A DNA stretch of 9,903 bases. It comes from Pseudomonadota bacterium (GTDB lineage Bacteria > Pseudomonadota > Alphaproteobacteria > Rhizobiales > Hyphomicrobiaceae). A program made the translations under genes and the position numbers. Where the stretch lies: positions 1 through 9,903 of the forward strand of contig JAEYPL010000012.1 in assembly GCA_023410905.1 (NCBI GenBank), read 5' to 3'. Under the pieces are notes generated by a model. The model was given only the letters and a program-made list of their open reading frames with translations, was not told the DNA's origin and did no database searches. Positions 1-5,919 of this stretch are shown here, in pieces (position 1 is the first letter of the stretch; the number at the start of each line of letters is the position of its first letter).

Positions 1-1132
1 AGATGCCGCCGATCGAGGGCACGAACAGCATTCCCGACGGCATGTGCCGCGCGAAGATCATCGCGTCATGGCCCGCCCCGCTCGGCATGTCCATGACCTT
101 GCCCGGCACGCGCGTCTCCGCCGAGACGCGAACCGCATCCATGAAGTTCGGCGCCATGGCAGCGGGCTCCGTGCGCCGCGTCTGCCGAATGCTGGCACGG
201 CATGGGCCACTCTTGTCAGCCGCAGCTACGATTTTCTGCGCCGCGGCCTCCAGGCGATCCAGTACAGCATTGTCGGCATCGCGCACCTGCAGAACAAGCT
301 CGGCCTGACCGGGAATGACGGCTGGCGCGCCTGGCTCGTACGTCATGCGCCCCATTGTCCACACCGTGCGCTCACCCGCGATACCGGGAAAGCGATCCGA
401 GATCGCGACAGCAATGCGCGCCGCCGCAACGCCCGCGTCCTTGCGAATGGCCATGCGCGTCGTGCCGGCGTGATTCTGCACGCCTTCAGTCGTGATCACG
501 TACTGCCGGATACCGACAATACGCGTGACCACACCGATCTTGAGATCGTTCGCCTCGAGCCAATCGCCCTGCTCGATATGAGCTTCGAGAAAGCCGATGT
601 AGCTTTTGGTATCGATGACATGACGAGGCACGCCCGCTAGGCCGGCTGCAGCCAATGCGTCACGCAAAGAGGTGCCGCTCGTGCGATCCTCCGCAGCATC
701 CATAAGCGCATCGTCGACTTCCCCAACCGCCGAACGGCTGCCCAGAAAAAATCCGAAGTGCCCTTCCTCATCGCAGCAAGAGATCACATCGACGCCGCAG
801 CCCGCGAATGCCGGATCGGCCGCAATCGCCCGCGCCGCTTCGAGCGCGTAGACGACGCCGAGCGGTCCATCGAGCCAGCCGGCATGGTTCTGGCTTTCGA
901 GATGCGAGCCACCGAGCAATTTTGGTCCGGTCGCCTTCGAGATACCGAACACGTTCGCGATGCCATCGAGCTTCGTCTCATGACCGATCGCGCCGAGTTC
1001 ACCGACCAGCCATTTCAACGAGGCCACATGCTCCGACGAAAGCGTGGGGCGATGCACGCCACTCTCGTAAGGTGCTAGCGCCTTCAGCGCGCGAAGGTCA
1101 GCCAGTACGCGATCGCCGTTGATCTCGGGCAT
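1..1132 (-). CDS. M20-family Zn-dependent amidohydrolase (carbamoylase / allantoate amidohydrolase type), partial
   Basis: The frame is open from an ATG at 1132 to the left edge, giving 377 complete codons, so the C-terminus is missing. The family hydrolyses N-carbamoyl or ureido bonds (N-carbamoyl-L-amino acids, beta-ureidopropionate, allantoate) with a two-metal centre in the cytoplasm. Family motifs visible in order are GGSHLES with ligand His77, WLDG with Asp88, DEEGHFGFFLGSR with Glu123, EAHIEQG with His185, a dimerisation-domain motif NHAGTTRM near residue 220, then SGAGHDA and FVPSIGGI at the cut end. The last metal histidine, expected just after GGI, lies outside. NHAGTTRM has Arg where the family normally has Pro. 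The start follows a GAGGAG that overlaps the stop of the upstream dehydrogenase, with a 15-nt gap, so the two are very probably one operon. The exact substrate cannot be told from sequence. Confidence 0.9.
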   Translation of the reverse strand, partial: MPEINGDRVLADLRALKALAPYESGVHRPTLSSEHVASLKWLVGELGAIGHETKLDGIANVFGISKATGPKLLGGSHLESQNHAGWLDGPLGVVYALEAARAIAADPAFAGCGVDVISCCDEEGHFGFFLGSRSAVGEVDDALMDAAEDRTSGTSLRDALAAAGLAGVPRHVIDTKSYIGFLEAHIEQGDWLEANDLKIGVVTRIVGIRQYVITTEGVQNHAGTTRMAIRKDAGVAAARIAVAISDRFPGIAGERTVWTMGRMTYEPGAPAVIPGQAELVLQVRDADNAVLDRLEAAAQKIVAAADKSGPCRASIRQTRRTEPAAMAPNFMDAVRVSAETRVPGKVMDMPSGAGHDAMIFARHMPSGMLFVPSIGGI

Positions 1133-1147
1133 TTGGGATCGAACTCC

Positions 1148-1966
1148 TCAGTTGTTCTTCTTGATGGTCTCGAAGTCGGCCGAGTACTCGGCCGCGCAGA
1201 ATGTGCCGCCCTGATAGTGCTCGGCAACGGGGTGCTTCCCCGACGTCGGCTCCGCCGCGAGGACTTTCTCGGCATAGTCTTCGCCACGGCTCTCGGGCGC
1301 ATAGCCGAGCTCGAAAGCGTGGCTGTTGTCGTACCAGGCGCGCGCATTGTCCGAGACGCCGTACATGACTTCGTACACGAGCCCCGGCCGTTCGAGACCA
1401 ATGCGGATGAGCCGCACGAGATCCTCCGGCGAGAGCCAGATCGCCAGGCGCCGCGCATCGATCGGCGCATCCGCGACGTTGCCGATGCGCAGCGACGTGA
1501 CGCCGATGCCGTGCTTGTAGGCATAGAGCGCGCCGAGCCCCTCGCCAAAAACCTTCGATAGACCATAGCGGCTATCCGGCCTCGGGATGACGTCCGGCGG
1601 GATAGTCGTCGTGCGCGGATAGAAGCCGACCGCATGGTTTGACGAAGCGAATACAATCCGCTTCACGCCCGCTTTCCGCGCGCCCTCGAACAAGTTGTAG
1701 GCGCCGATGAGATTGGACTGGAGAATTTCATCCCACGTCCCCTCGATGGACTTGCCGCCGAGGTGCACGATGCCGTCGATGCCCTGGCACAGGCTTTCGA
1801 CGGCCGCCGCGTCCGCGAGATCCGCGGCGATGAACTTCTCATCCTTTTCGAGATCGGCCGGCCGCACGCGATCGCTCAGAACGAGTTCGCTGTAGACCGG
1901 CTTGAGCAGCACCCTTAGCCGCGACCCGATGTCGCCCGCCGCACCTGTGATCAGAACACGCCCCAT
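1148..1966 (-). CDS. udh: Uronate dehydrogenase-like NAD-dependent SDR oxidoreductase
   Basis: Encodes 272 aa, close to the roughly 265 aa of the Agrobacterium uronate dehydrogenase as I remember it. That enzyme oxidises D-galacturonate or D-glucuronate to the aldarolactone with NAD+ (EC 1.1.1.203). The Rossmann motif GAAGDIG sits at residues 8-14. Asp32 ends the second strand, which fits NAD+ preference. DGIVHLGG is at 64-71. The stretch FASSNHAVGFYPR (106-118) is highly characteristic of uronate dehydrogenases. The catalytic YGLSK is Tyr134 and Lys138, and late DNSH and YQGGTF motifs also match. I chose the ATG at 1966 rather than an upstream in-frame start at 2029 because the Rossmann strand begins right after it and GGAGG lies 7 nt before it. 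It is the first gene of a pair with the downstream M20 hydrolase. A related sugar-epimerase-type activity cannot be excluded. Confidence 0.85.
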   Translation of the reverse strand: MGRVLITGAAGDIGSRLRVLLKPVYSELVLSDRVRPADLEKDEKFIAADLADAAAVESLCQGIDGIVHLGGKSIEGTWDEILQSNLIGAYNLFEGARKAGVKRIVFASSNHAVGFYPRTTTIPPDVIPRPDSRYGLSKVFGEGLGALYAYKHGIGVTSLRIGNVADAPIDARRLAIWLSPEDLVRLIRIGLERPGLVYEVMYGVSDNARAWYDNSHAFELGYAPESRGEDYAEKVLAAEPTSGKHPVAEHYQGGTFCAAEYSADFETIKKNN

Positions 1967-1973
1967 GTCGCAT

Positions 1974-1978
1974 CCTCC
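1974..1978 (-). promoter_or_regulatory. Shine-Dalgarno of the uronate dehydrogenase gene
   Basis: GGAGG on the minus strand, 7 nt before the ATG at 1966. It decides the start and rules against the 21-residue longer form beginning at 2029. Confidence 0.75.
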
Positions 1979-2101
1979 CGATTTGCTGTCTTGAGCCAAT
2001 GTTTTACGCACGCCGAGGCAGCTTCCCAAGGCCGCTGCGCCACACCATCAGCCTTCCGCGTATTTTCCGTAGGCCTCGCGTCATACCTGCGCCATTGTTG
2101 G

Positions 2102-2121
2102 GGACGCCATTACCGGCGTCC
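2102..2121. repeat. Perfect 7-bp inverted repeat in the udh/ATPase divergent spacer
   Basis: GGACGCC (2102-2108), a 6-nt spacer ATTACC, then GGCGTCC (2115-2121). It lies 135 bp before the udh start and 125 bp before the ATPase start. No T-run follows on either strand, so it is not a standard terminator. It could be an operator for either divergent unit or simply a hairpin. Function unknown. Confidence 0.5.
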
Positions 2122-2176
2122 GGGCCGTTCGTCCTTGGGACAGCCGCCCGGATCCATTCATGCCGCGCAGCGGCAA

Positions 2177-2214
2177 AGCCATGATAGTCAAAACTTATTT
2201 CAGCCAGCCATGAT
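2177..2214. repeat. Two direct copies of AGCCATGAT, 29 bp apart
   Basis: AGCCATGAT occurs at 2177-2185 and again at 2206-2214, just before the ATPase gene. The 29-bp period is near three helical turns, so both copies would face roughly the same side of the DNA. The flanking DNA is AT-richer than the rest of the window, as expected near a promoter. The repeat is short enough to be chance, and no known regulator is recognised. Confidence 0.35.
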
Positions 2215-2246
2215 TTTTCCCGCGAGAGCCGTTCTAAGGAGAAGAA

Positions 2247-3716
2247 ATGCAACTGACCGCCTGCGAGATTGCCGGATACCGATCCTTGCGCGCCGTCAGG
2301 CTGCCGCTCGGTCCGGTCAGTGTCCTCCTCGGCGAGAACGGGGTCGGCAAGACGAACATCCTCACCGCGCTCGGGCTCCTGCAAGCCGCAGCGACTGGCT
2401 CAGTCTGCCGGATGCTCATCGACGAGGGCGGTCTCGACCGCGTGCTGTGGGCCGGCAAAGCTGCTGCCGGCGATGGGCCTGCACCGACCAGCATCCGTCT
2501 CACGGCGCATTTCGCCAACCTGCGCTACACGATCGAAATCGGCCATCCCGGCAAGGGTGACGCGGCGCTGGCCGGCGAGCCGACCGTGCGCGCGGAAACG
2601 CTCGCGCATACGGGCATCGGCGATAATGGCGCCGGCGAGCGCATTGTCATGCAACGCGAGGGCGCCGACGTGCGCCTGCGCAATGCCAAGGGCGAGCGCC
2701 AGCATCTCAAGCAGCACCTTCAGCCCGGCGAGACTGCGCTCAATGCCATCCGCGATGCCGCAAGCTATCCCGAGCTCGCCTATGTGCGCGAGCTGCTCGA
2801 AGGCTGGCGGATCTATCATCGCTTCAATCTCGCAGCCGACGCGCCTTCGCGCGTGCCCGCACTCGCGGCCATGACACCCGCACTTGCTGCCGACGGACGT
2901 GATCTCGCTGCCGCACTCGCGACGATCTCGGCCGGACGGCCGATGCCGCAGCCGCTGCTGACGGCTCTGCGTGATGCCTTCCCCGGCGCGACGCTCGAAA
3001 CGGCGATCGCTGATGGGCGCGCAAGCTTCCAGCTCCGCCTATCCGATATGGACCGGCCTCTCATCGCACGCGAGATGTCCGAAGGCACGCTGCAGTACCT
3101 ATGCCTACTCGCCGTGCTCATGGCCTACCGCAAGCCGGGCCTGATGGCAATCAACGAGCCCGAGGCGAGCCTGCACGAGAGCTTCCTCGCACCACTCGCA
3201 CGCCTCATTGCACGCGCCGGTGCGGACAAGGATGTAGCGAGTCAGATCTGCATCGTCACGCAGTCGGGCGCACTTGCCCGCGAGATTGCGAAGGCCGCCG
3301 ACATCCGGCCCATGAAAGTGCTGCGCCAGAACGGTCAGACCCGCATCGAGGGTGTCGCTGCGCCTGCATCGCTTCCGCAGCCAGAACCCGCCCAGGCACC
3401 GGCTCCTCCGCCGGCTGCAATTGCCAAGGAGCCCGGAGACGAGCCGGCACTGGATACGCAGATCGAGGAAGTCCGGAGTCTCACCGCCGCGCGCGAGGTC
3501 CTCGCCGAAATCCGCAAGCTCATTGCGCGCCTGCGCGAGCATCCCGACGAACTTGCGGAAATCCATCCCAAGATCGAGGCGCGGCTCGCGCGCCTGCGCT
3601 CGACGGCCGTCGCACTCCCGCCTGAGTTCTCTTCGCTGACAGGCAGGCTCGACGAGGAATTGCGCGCGATCGTCGCCAAGCCCAGCGAGAACAAGCGCCC
3701 CGCGTCGATCTCCTGA
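2247..3716 (+). CDS. COG4637-type AAA/ABC-fold ATPase with C-terminal extension
   Basis: Encodes 489 aa. It is a RecF/SMC-like ATPase of the COG4637 predicted-ATPase group, whose role is not established. Walker A is GENGVGKT (29-36). A family-typical EGGLDRVLWAG is at 60-70. The signature-like helix EMSEGTLQYL starts at 276. Walker B is GLMAINEPEASLHE (298-311), in the NEPE form usual for this group. The switch position reads IVTQSG with Gln339 where TH is normal. Residues from about 371 are an Ala/Pro-rich linker followed by a charged, probably helical segment (about 404-476); this tail is longer than I expect for the family. The start is supported by AAGGAG 5 nt before the ATG. The gene stands alone, divergent from udh and convergent with DUF1491, with no TOPRIM or nuclease domain in itself or a neighbour, so there is no positive evidence for a defence system. 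Confidence 0.85.
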   Translation: MQLTACEIAGYRSLRAVRLPLGPVSVLLGENGVGKTNILTALGLLQAAATGSVCRMLIDEGGLDRVLWAGKAAAGDGPAPTSIRLTAHFANLRYTIEIGHPGKGDAALAGEPTVRAETLAHTGIGDNGAGERIVMQREGADVRLRNAKGERQHLKQHLQPGETALNAIRDAASYPELAYVRELLEGWRIYHRFNLAADAPSRVPALAAMTPALAADGRDLAAALATISAGRPMPQPLLTALRDAFPGATLETAIADGRASFQLRLSDMDRPLIAREMSEGTLQYLCLLAVLMAYRKPGLMAINEPEASLHESFLAPLARLIARAGADKDVASQICIVTQSGALAREIAKAADIRPMKVLRQNGQTRIEGVAAPASLPQPEPAQAPAPPPAAIAKEPGDEPALDTQIEEVRSLTAAREVLAEIRKLIARLREHPDELAEIHPKIEARLARLRSTAVALPPEFSSLTGRLDEELRAIVAKPSENKRPASIS

Positions 3717-4058
3717 TTATTCCGCCGACAGCCAGTCATCGAGGAAGTGGCGCCCAGCGCGCTCTTCCACCTCGATGATCCAGATATCGCGATCCATATC
3801 CCGTTCGCGCGCGAGCAACGCGTCGACGTCGCTTTCGGCTGCTGCCTTGCGTACGGTCATCCATTCGCGATCGAGCCGATCGACGAGCCCCGCAGGCGCC
3901 GGACCATAGAGATCGGCCGTTCCATCGAGCCGCGCGATCTTGATGAAGATCGCGCCTGCATCCTCATCACCACGGTTGACCACGACCGCCGGCGCGCCCT
4001 CGACCGCGCATCGCCTGATGTAGGCCTTGACCCAGATTTCGGATTTGAGGCGCACCAT
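3717..4058 (-). CDS. DUF1491 family protein
   Basis: Encodes 113 aa, full family length. The start reads VRLKSEIWVKAYIRRC, the middle AGAIFIKIARLDGTADLYGPAP, and the end IIEVEERAGRHFLDDWL; these are the conserved blocks of DUF1491, an alphaproteobacterial family with no known biochemical role. There is no signal peptide or membrane segment, so it is probably cytosolic. The ATG at 4058 shares a base with the TGA of the upstream ELM1 gene (TGATG), and GGAG lies a few bases before it inside that gene, so translation is probably coupled. A TTG one codon upstream (4061) is possible but less likely. The stop codon abuts the stop of the convergent ATPase with no spacer. Confidence 0.88.
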   Translation of the reverse strand: MVRLKSEIWVKAYIRRCAVEGAPAVVVNRGDEDAGAIFIKIARLDGTADLYGPAPAGLVDRLDREWMTVRKAAAESDVDALLARERDMDRDIWIIEVEERAGRHFLDDWLSAE

Positions 4059-5092
4059 CAATCTCCGCTCGGCTTTCCGGACAGCATGGCACGCCGCCGC
4101 TGCCAGCGCTCGGCCACGGCAAGCGCAATCTCATCTGCCGCGTAGAGCGGCGCGTAGCTCCAATCTTCCAGCGCCGCGACCTCATCGTTGAGCGGTCGCG
4201 TCGCGCCATGTTGCGCGAGCGCCTGATGAAAGCGTTGGAACTTGTCGCTGCCTCCGGACGGCGTGAAAAGATGGATCGGCCGTCCCGTCGCTGCCGGCTC
4301 GCCGCTCATGTTGATGCTGTCCGCCGTGACGACAAAGCGATCGGCATGCGCGAGCATTGCTGCATAGGGGTTCTCGCCCGAACCATCCCAGATGAAGCGC
4401 GGAAACTCTTCTGTCGCCTTGGCAATGGCCGCGACAAGCGTCGGTGGCGTGCGCCGCGATGGCGTGACGAGCAGGCCCGCGCCGAGCTTCGCGATGGAGC
4501 GCAGCGCCGTTGCCAATCGCGCCTGATCGGCCTCCGTGAAGCGATAGCTGCTTCCATCACCACCGACGAGCGCGCTAACCCAAGGCCGCGGCAGATTCTG
4601 AAACGCCGCTGGCGGCGCAACCTCACGCAATTCGGCCAGCCGAGCCGGCGAGAAGCCGTGCGGTGCGACCGGCGTCGTGATCACGTTGGCGCCGCGCTTC
4701 GGATCATGAGCCGGCATCCAGAATAGATCCGCCGTCGAGAGCGGCACCTTGGGATCCTGCAGAATGATCGTATAGGTCGTCCGCCGCGCGTGCGGCTTCA
4801 GCGCGCGGATGTAAGGCGCCGTCAGACGACCAGCCGCGATGGCGAAGTCGGGCCACGGTGGCGCGAACGTCGATCCCGGCTGTCCGAACCGCTCGGACCG
4901 CGCCACCGGCACATACGGCGCCAGCGCCTGCTGGAGCCGTCCCGGCTGGATACGCTTCACCTCATAGGTGAGCCCCATGGCCTCGAACACGCCGCGGCAC
5001 TGGCCCTCGTGACCAGCCTTGCCGTCACTGATGATCCAGCCCGTCCGGCCGCGTACGGCCGACAGCAGCGTTTCCTTGGACGACAACGCCAT
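4058..5092 (-). CDS. ELM1/DUF1022 family protein (putative glycosyltransferase-like)
   Basis: Encodes 344 aa with no signal peptide. Conserved blocks of the ELM1 (PF06258) family are visible: WIISDGKAGHEGQC near 19-32, ILQDPK and a DLFWMPAHD block, GGDGSSYRFT, TPSRRTPP around 210-217, and GENPYAAMLAHADRFVVTADSINMSGEPAATG with Asp258. The plant member ELM1 takes part in mitochondrial fission. Bacterial members resemble GT-B glycosyltransferases and are often annotated as nucleoside-diphosphate-sugar epimerases without proof. GGAG lies 4 nt before the ATG. Its last base is shared with the first base of DUF1491, and it is divergent from the Lrp/AsnC gene 129 bp away, which may regulate it. The family call is firm; the reaction is unknown. 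Confidence 0.87.
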   Translation of the reverse strand: MALSSKETLLSAVRGRTGWIISDGKAGHEGQCRGVFEAMGLTYEVKRIQPGRLQQALAPYVPVARSERFGQPGSTFAPPWPDFAIAAGRLTAPYIRALKPHARRTTYTIILQDPKVPLSTADLFWMPAHDPKRGANVITTPVAPHGFSPARLAELREVAPPAAFQNLPRPWVSALVGGDGSSYRFTEADQARLATALRSIAKLGAGLLVTPSRRTPPTLVAAIAKATEEFPRFIWDGSGENPYAAMLAHADRFVVTADSINMSGEPAATGRPIHLFTPSGGSDKFQRFHQALAQHGATRPLNDEVAALEDWSYAPLYAADEIALAVAERWQRRRAMLSGKPSGD

Positions 5093-5121
5093 TCCGCTCC
5101 GATTCGAGCCACGATGCGTCT

Positions 5122-5152
5122 CGCAGAATGCGTTCGACGCAATATTCTTGCG
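5122..5152. promoter_or_regulatory. Paired inverted repeats, candidate Lrp/AsnC operator
   Basis: CGCA-GAA-TGCG (5122-5132) is followed after 5 nt by CGCAA-TATTC-TTGCG (5138-5152). Both lie in the 129-bp spacer between ELM1 and the Lrp/AsnC gene. The second has the size and AT-rich centre typical of Lrp-family sites (about 15 bp), and the two share CGCA/TGCG half-sites. The centres are about 18 bp apart. The symmetry is visible directly; its use as an operator is inference. Confidence 0.5.
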
Positions 5153-5221
5153 CGACGACAGGCCTGCGGACTAAATTCCCGCACGCTTACTCATCCTCAA
5201 GATACTGGCAGCCCTCTTAGC

Positions 5222-5701
5222 ATGCGCGCTCAACTCGACGCCACGGACTGGCGCATTCTCAAGGAACTGCAGGCGGACGGCCGCATCACCAATGTGGCGC
5301 TGGCCGCTCGTGTCGGCCTCTCGCCGCCGCCATGCCTCCGACGCGTCAGAGCCCTCGAGGAGGCCGGATTGATCCGCGGCTATCATGCCGAACTCGACGA
5401 GGCCTCGACCGGCTTCGAGGTCACGGCATTCGCCTCCGTCCGCCTCCATGCCCAGGGCGAGGCCGACTTGCGTGAATTCGAGAAGCAGATCCTCATGTGG
5501 CCGCTCGTGCGCGAGGCGTACATGCTCTCCGGCGACATGGACTATATGCTGCGCTGTGTGGCGCCCGATCTGCCGGGCTTCCAGGAGTTCGTGCTCGGCA
5601 AGCTCACGGCGCTCCCGAACGTCGCCAGCGTCAAGACGACCCTCGTTCTACGACGCGCCAAATATGAAGCCGGCGTGCCGATCACCATCCCCGAGAAGTA
5701 G
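5222..5701 (+). CDS. Lrp/AsnC family transcriptional regulator
   Basis: Encodes 159 aa, the normal family length. The N-terminal winged helix-turn-helix covers about residues 4-63: LDATDWRILKELQADGR, then ITNVALAARVGLSPPPCLRRV as the HTH and LEEAGLIRGYHAELD as the wing. The rest is a RAM ligand-binding and oligomerisation domain, with LSGDMDYMLRCVAPDL and the closing LPNVASVKTTLVLR as recognisable blocks. These proteins form dimers to octamers and usually respond to an amino acid. The frame stays open upstream to 4790, but the ATG at 5222 is right because the domain starts there and the upstream part overlaps ELM1 in antisense. No clear Shine-Dalgarno is visible, so translation may be leaderless or weak. 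It probably regulates itself and perhaps ELM1-DUF1491; the effector is unknown. Confidence 0.92.
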   Translation: MRAQLDATDWRILKELQADGRITNVALAARVGLSPPPCLRRVRALEEAGLIRGYHAELDEASTGFEVTAFASVRLHAQGEADLREFEKQILMWPLVREAYMLSGDMDYMLRCVAPDLPGFQEFVLGKLTALPNVASVKTTLVLRRAKYEAGVPITIPEK

Positions 5702-5763
5702 GCGCGCAACACCAGCCGCGCAGCGATTATGGCCCCCACAAGACACGGTGTGGCACGCGGAAT

Positions 5764-5772
5764 TTATCCACA
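5764..5772 (+). promoter_or_regulatory. Perfect DnaA-box match
   Basis: TTATCCACA matches the strict DnaA-box consensus at all nine positions. It lies in the spacer after the Lrp/AsnC gene and before the membrane-protein gene. A single 9-mer can occur by chance, although this AT-rich one is less likely in high-GC DNA. It is close to the GANTC palindrome at 5797-5810. Confidence 0.45.
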
Positions 5773-5796
5773 GATACTTAAGGTTCAGTAGGCACC

Positions 5797-5810
5797 GCGA
5801 ATCGATTCGC
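5797..5810. promoter_or_regulatory. 14-bp perfect palindrome with two abutting GANTC sites
   Basis: GCGAATCGATTCGC is identical to its reverse complement. It holds GAATC (5799-5803) and GATTC (5804-5808), both GANTC, the target of the cell-cycle methylase CcrM in Alphaproteobacteria. It sits 110 bp before the proposed start of the membrane-protein gene and 24 bp after the DnaA box. It could be a repressor operator, a methylation-sensed promoter element, or both; neither role is shown. Confidence 0.45.
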
Positions 5811-5919
5811 CCTGCCCGCTCCTCTATTGTCGATCGGTGTTGTGCTCATTGCGCTTGTAAGGGCACGAGGTGCTGCAGCGTTTGTCGGCGCCGCCCTTGC
5901 GTGTCTGTGGAGTACGAAT

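Noticed and set aside
44..640. Open plus-strand frame of 198 codons opposite the M20 gene
   Set aside because: It is antisense to a frame with clear M20 motifs, and its translation is Arg/His-rich with no family resemblance.
2004..2384. Minus-strand frame of 126 codons across the udh/ATPase spacer
   Set aside because: It overlaps the start of the ATPase gene in antisense, has no ribosome-binding site, and its translation shows no domain.
2247..3716. Anti-phage defence system built on the AAA ATPase
   Set aside because: There is no nuclease, TOPRIM, reverse transcriptase or toxin domain beside it, and no mobile element or composition shift marks a defence island.
5778..5792. CtrA-like site (TTAA-N7-TTAA) near the DnaA box
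   Set aside because: Only the first half-site TTAA is present; the second reads TAGG, so it does not meet the consensus.
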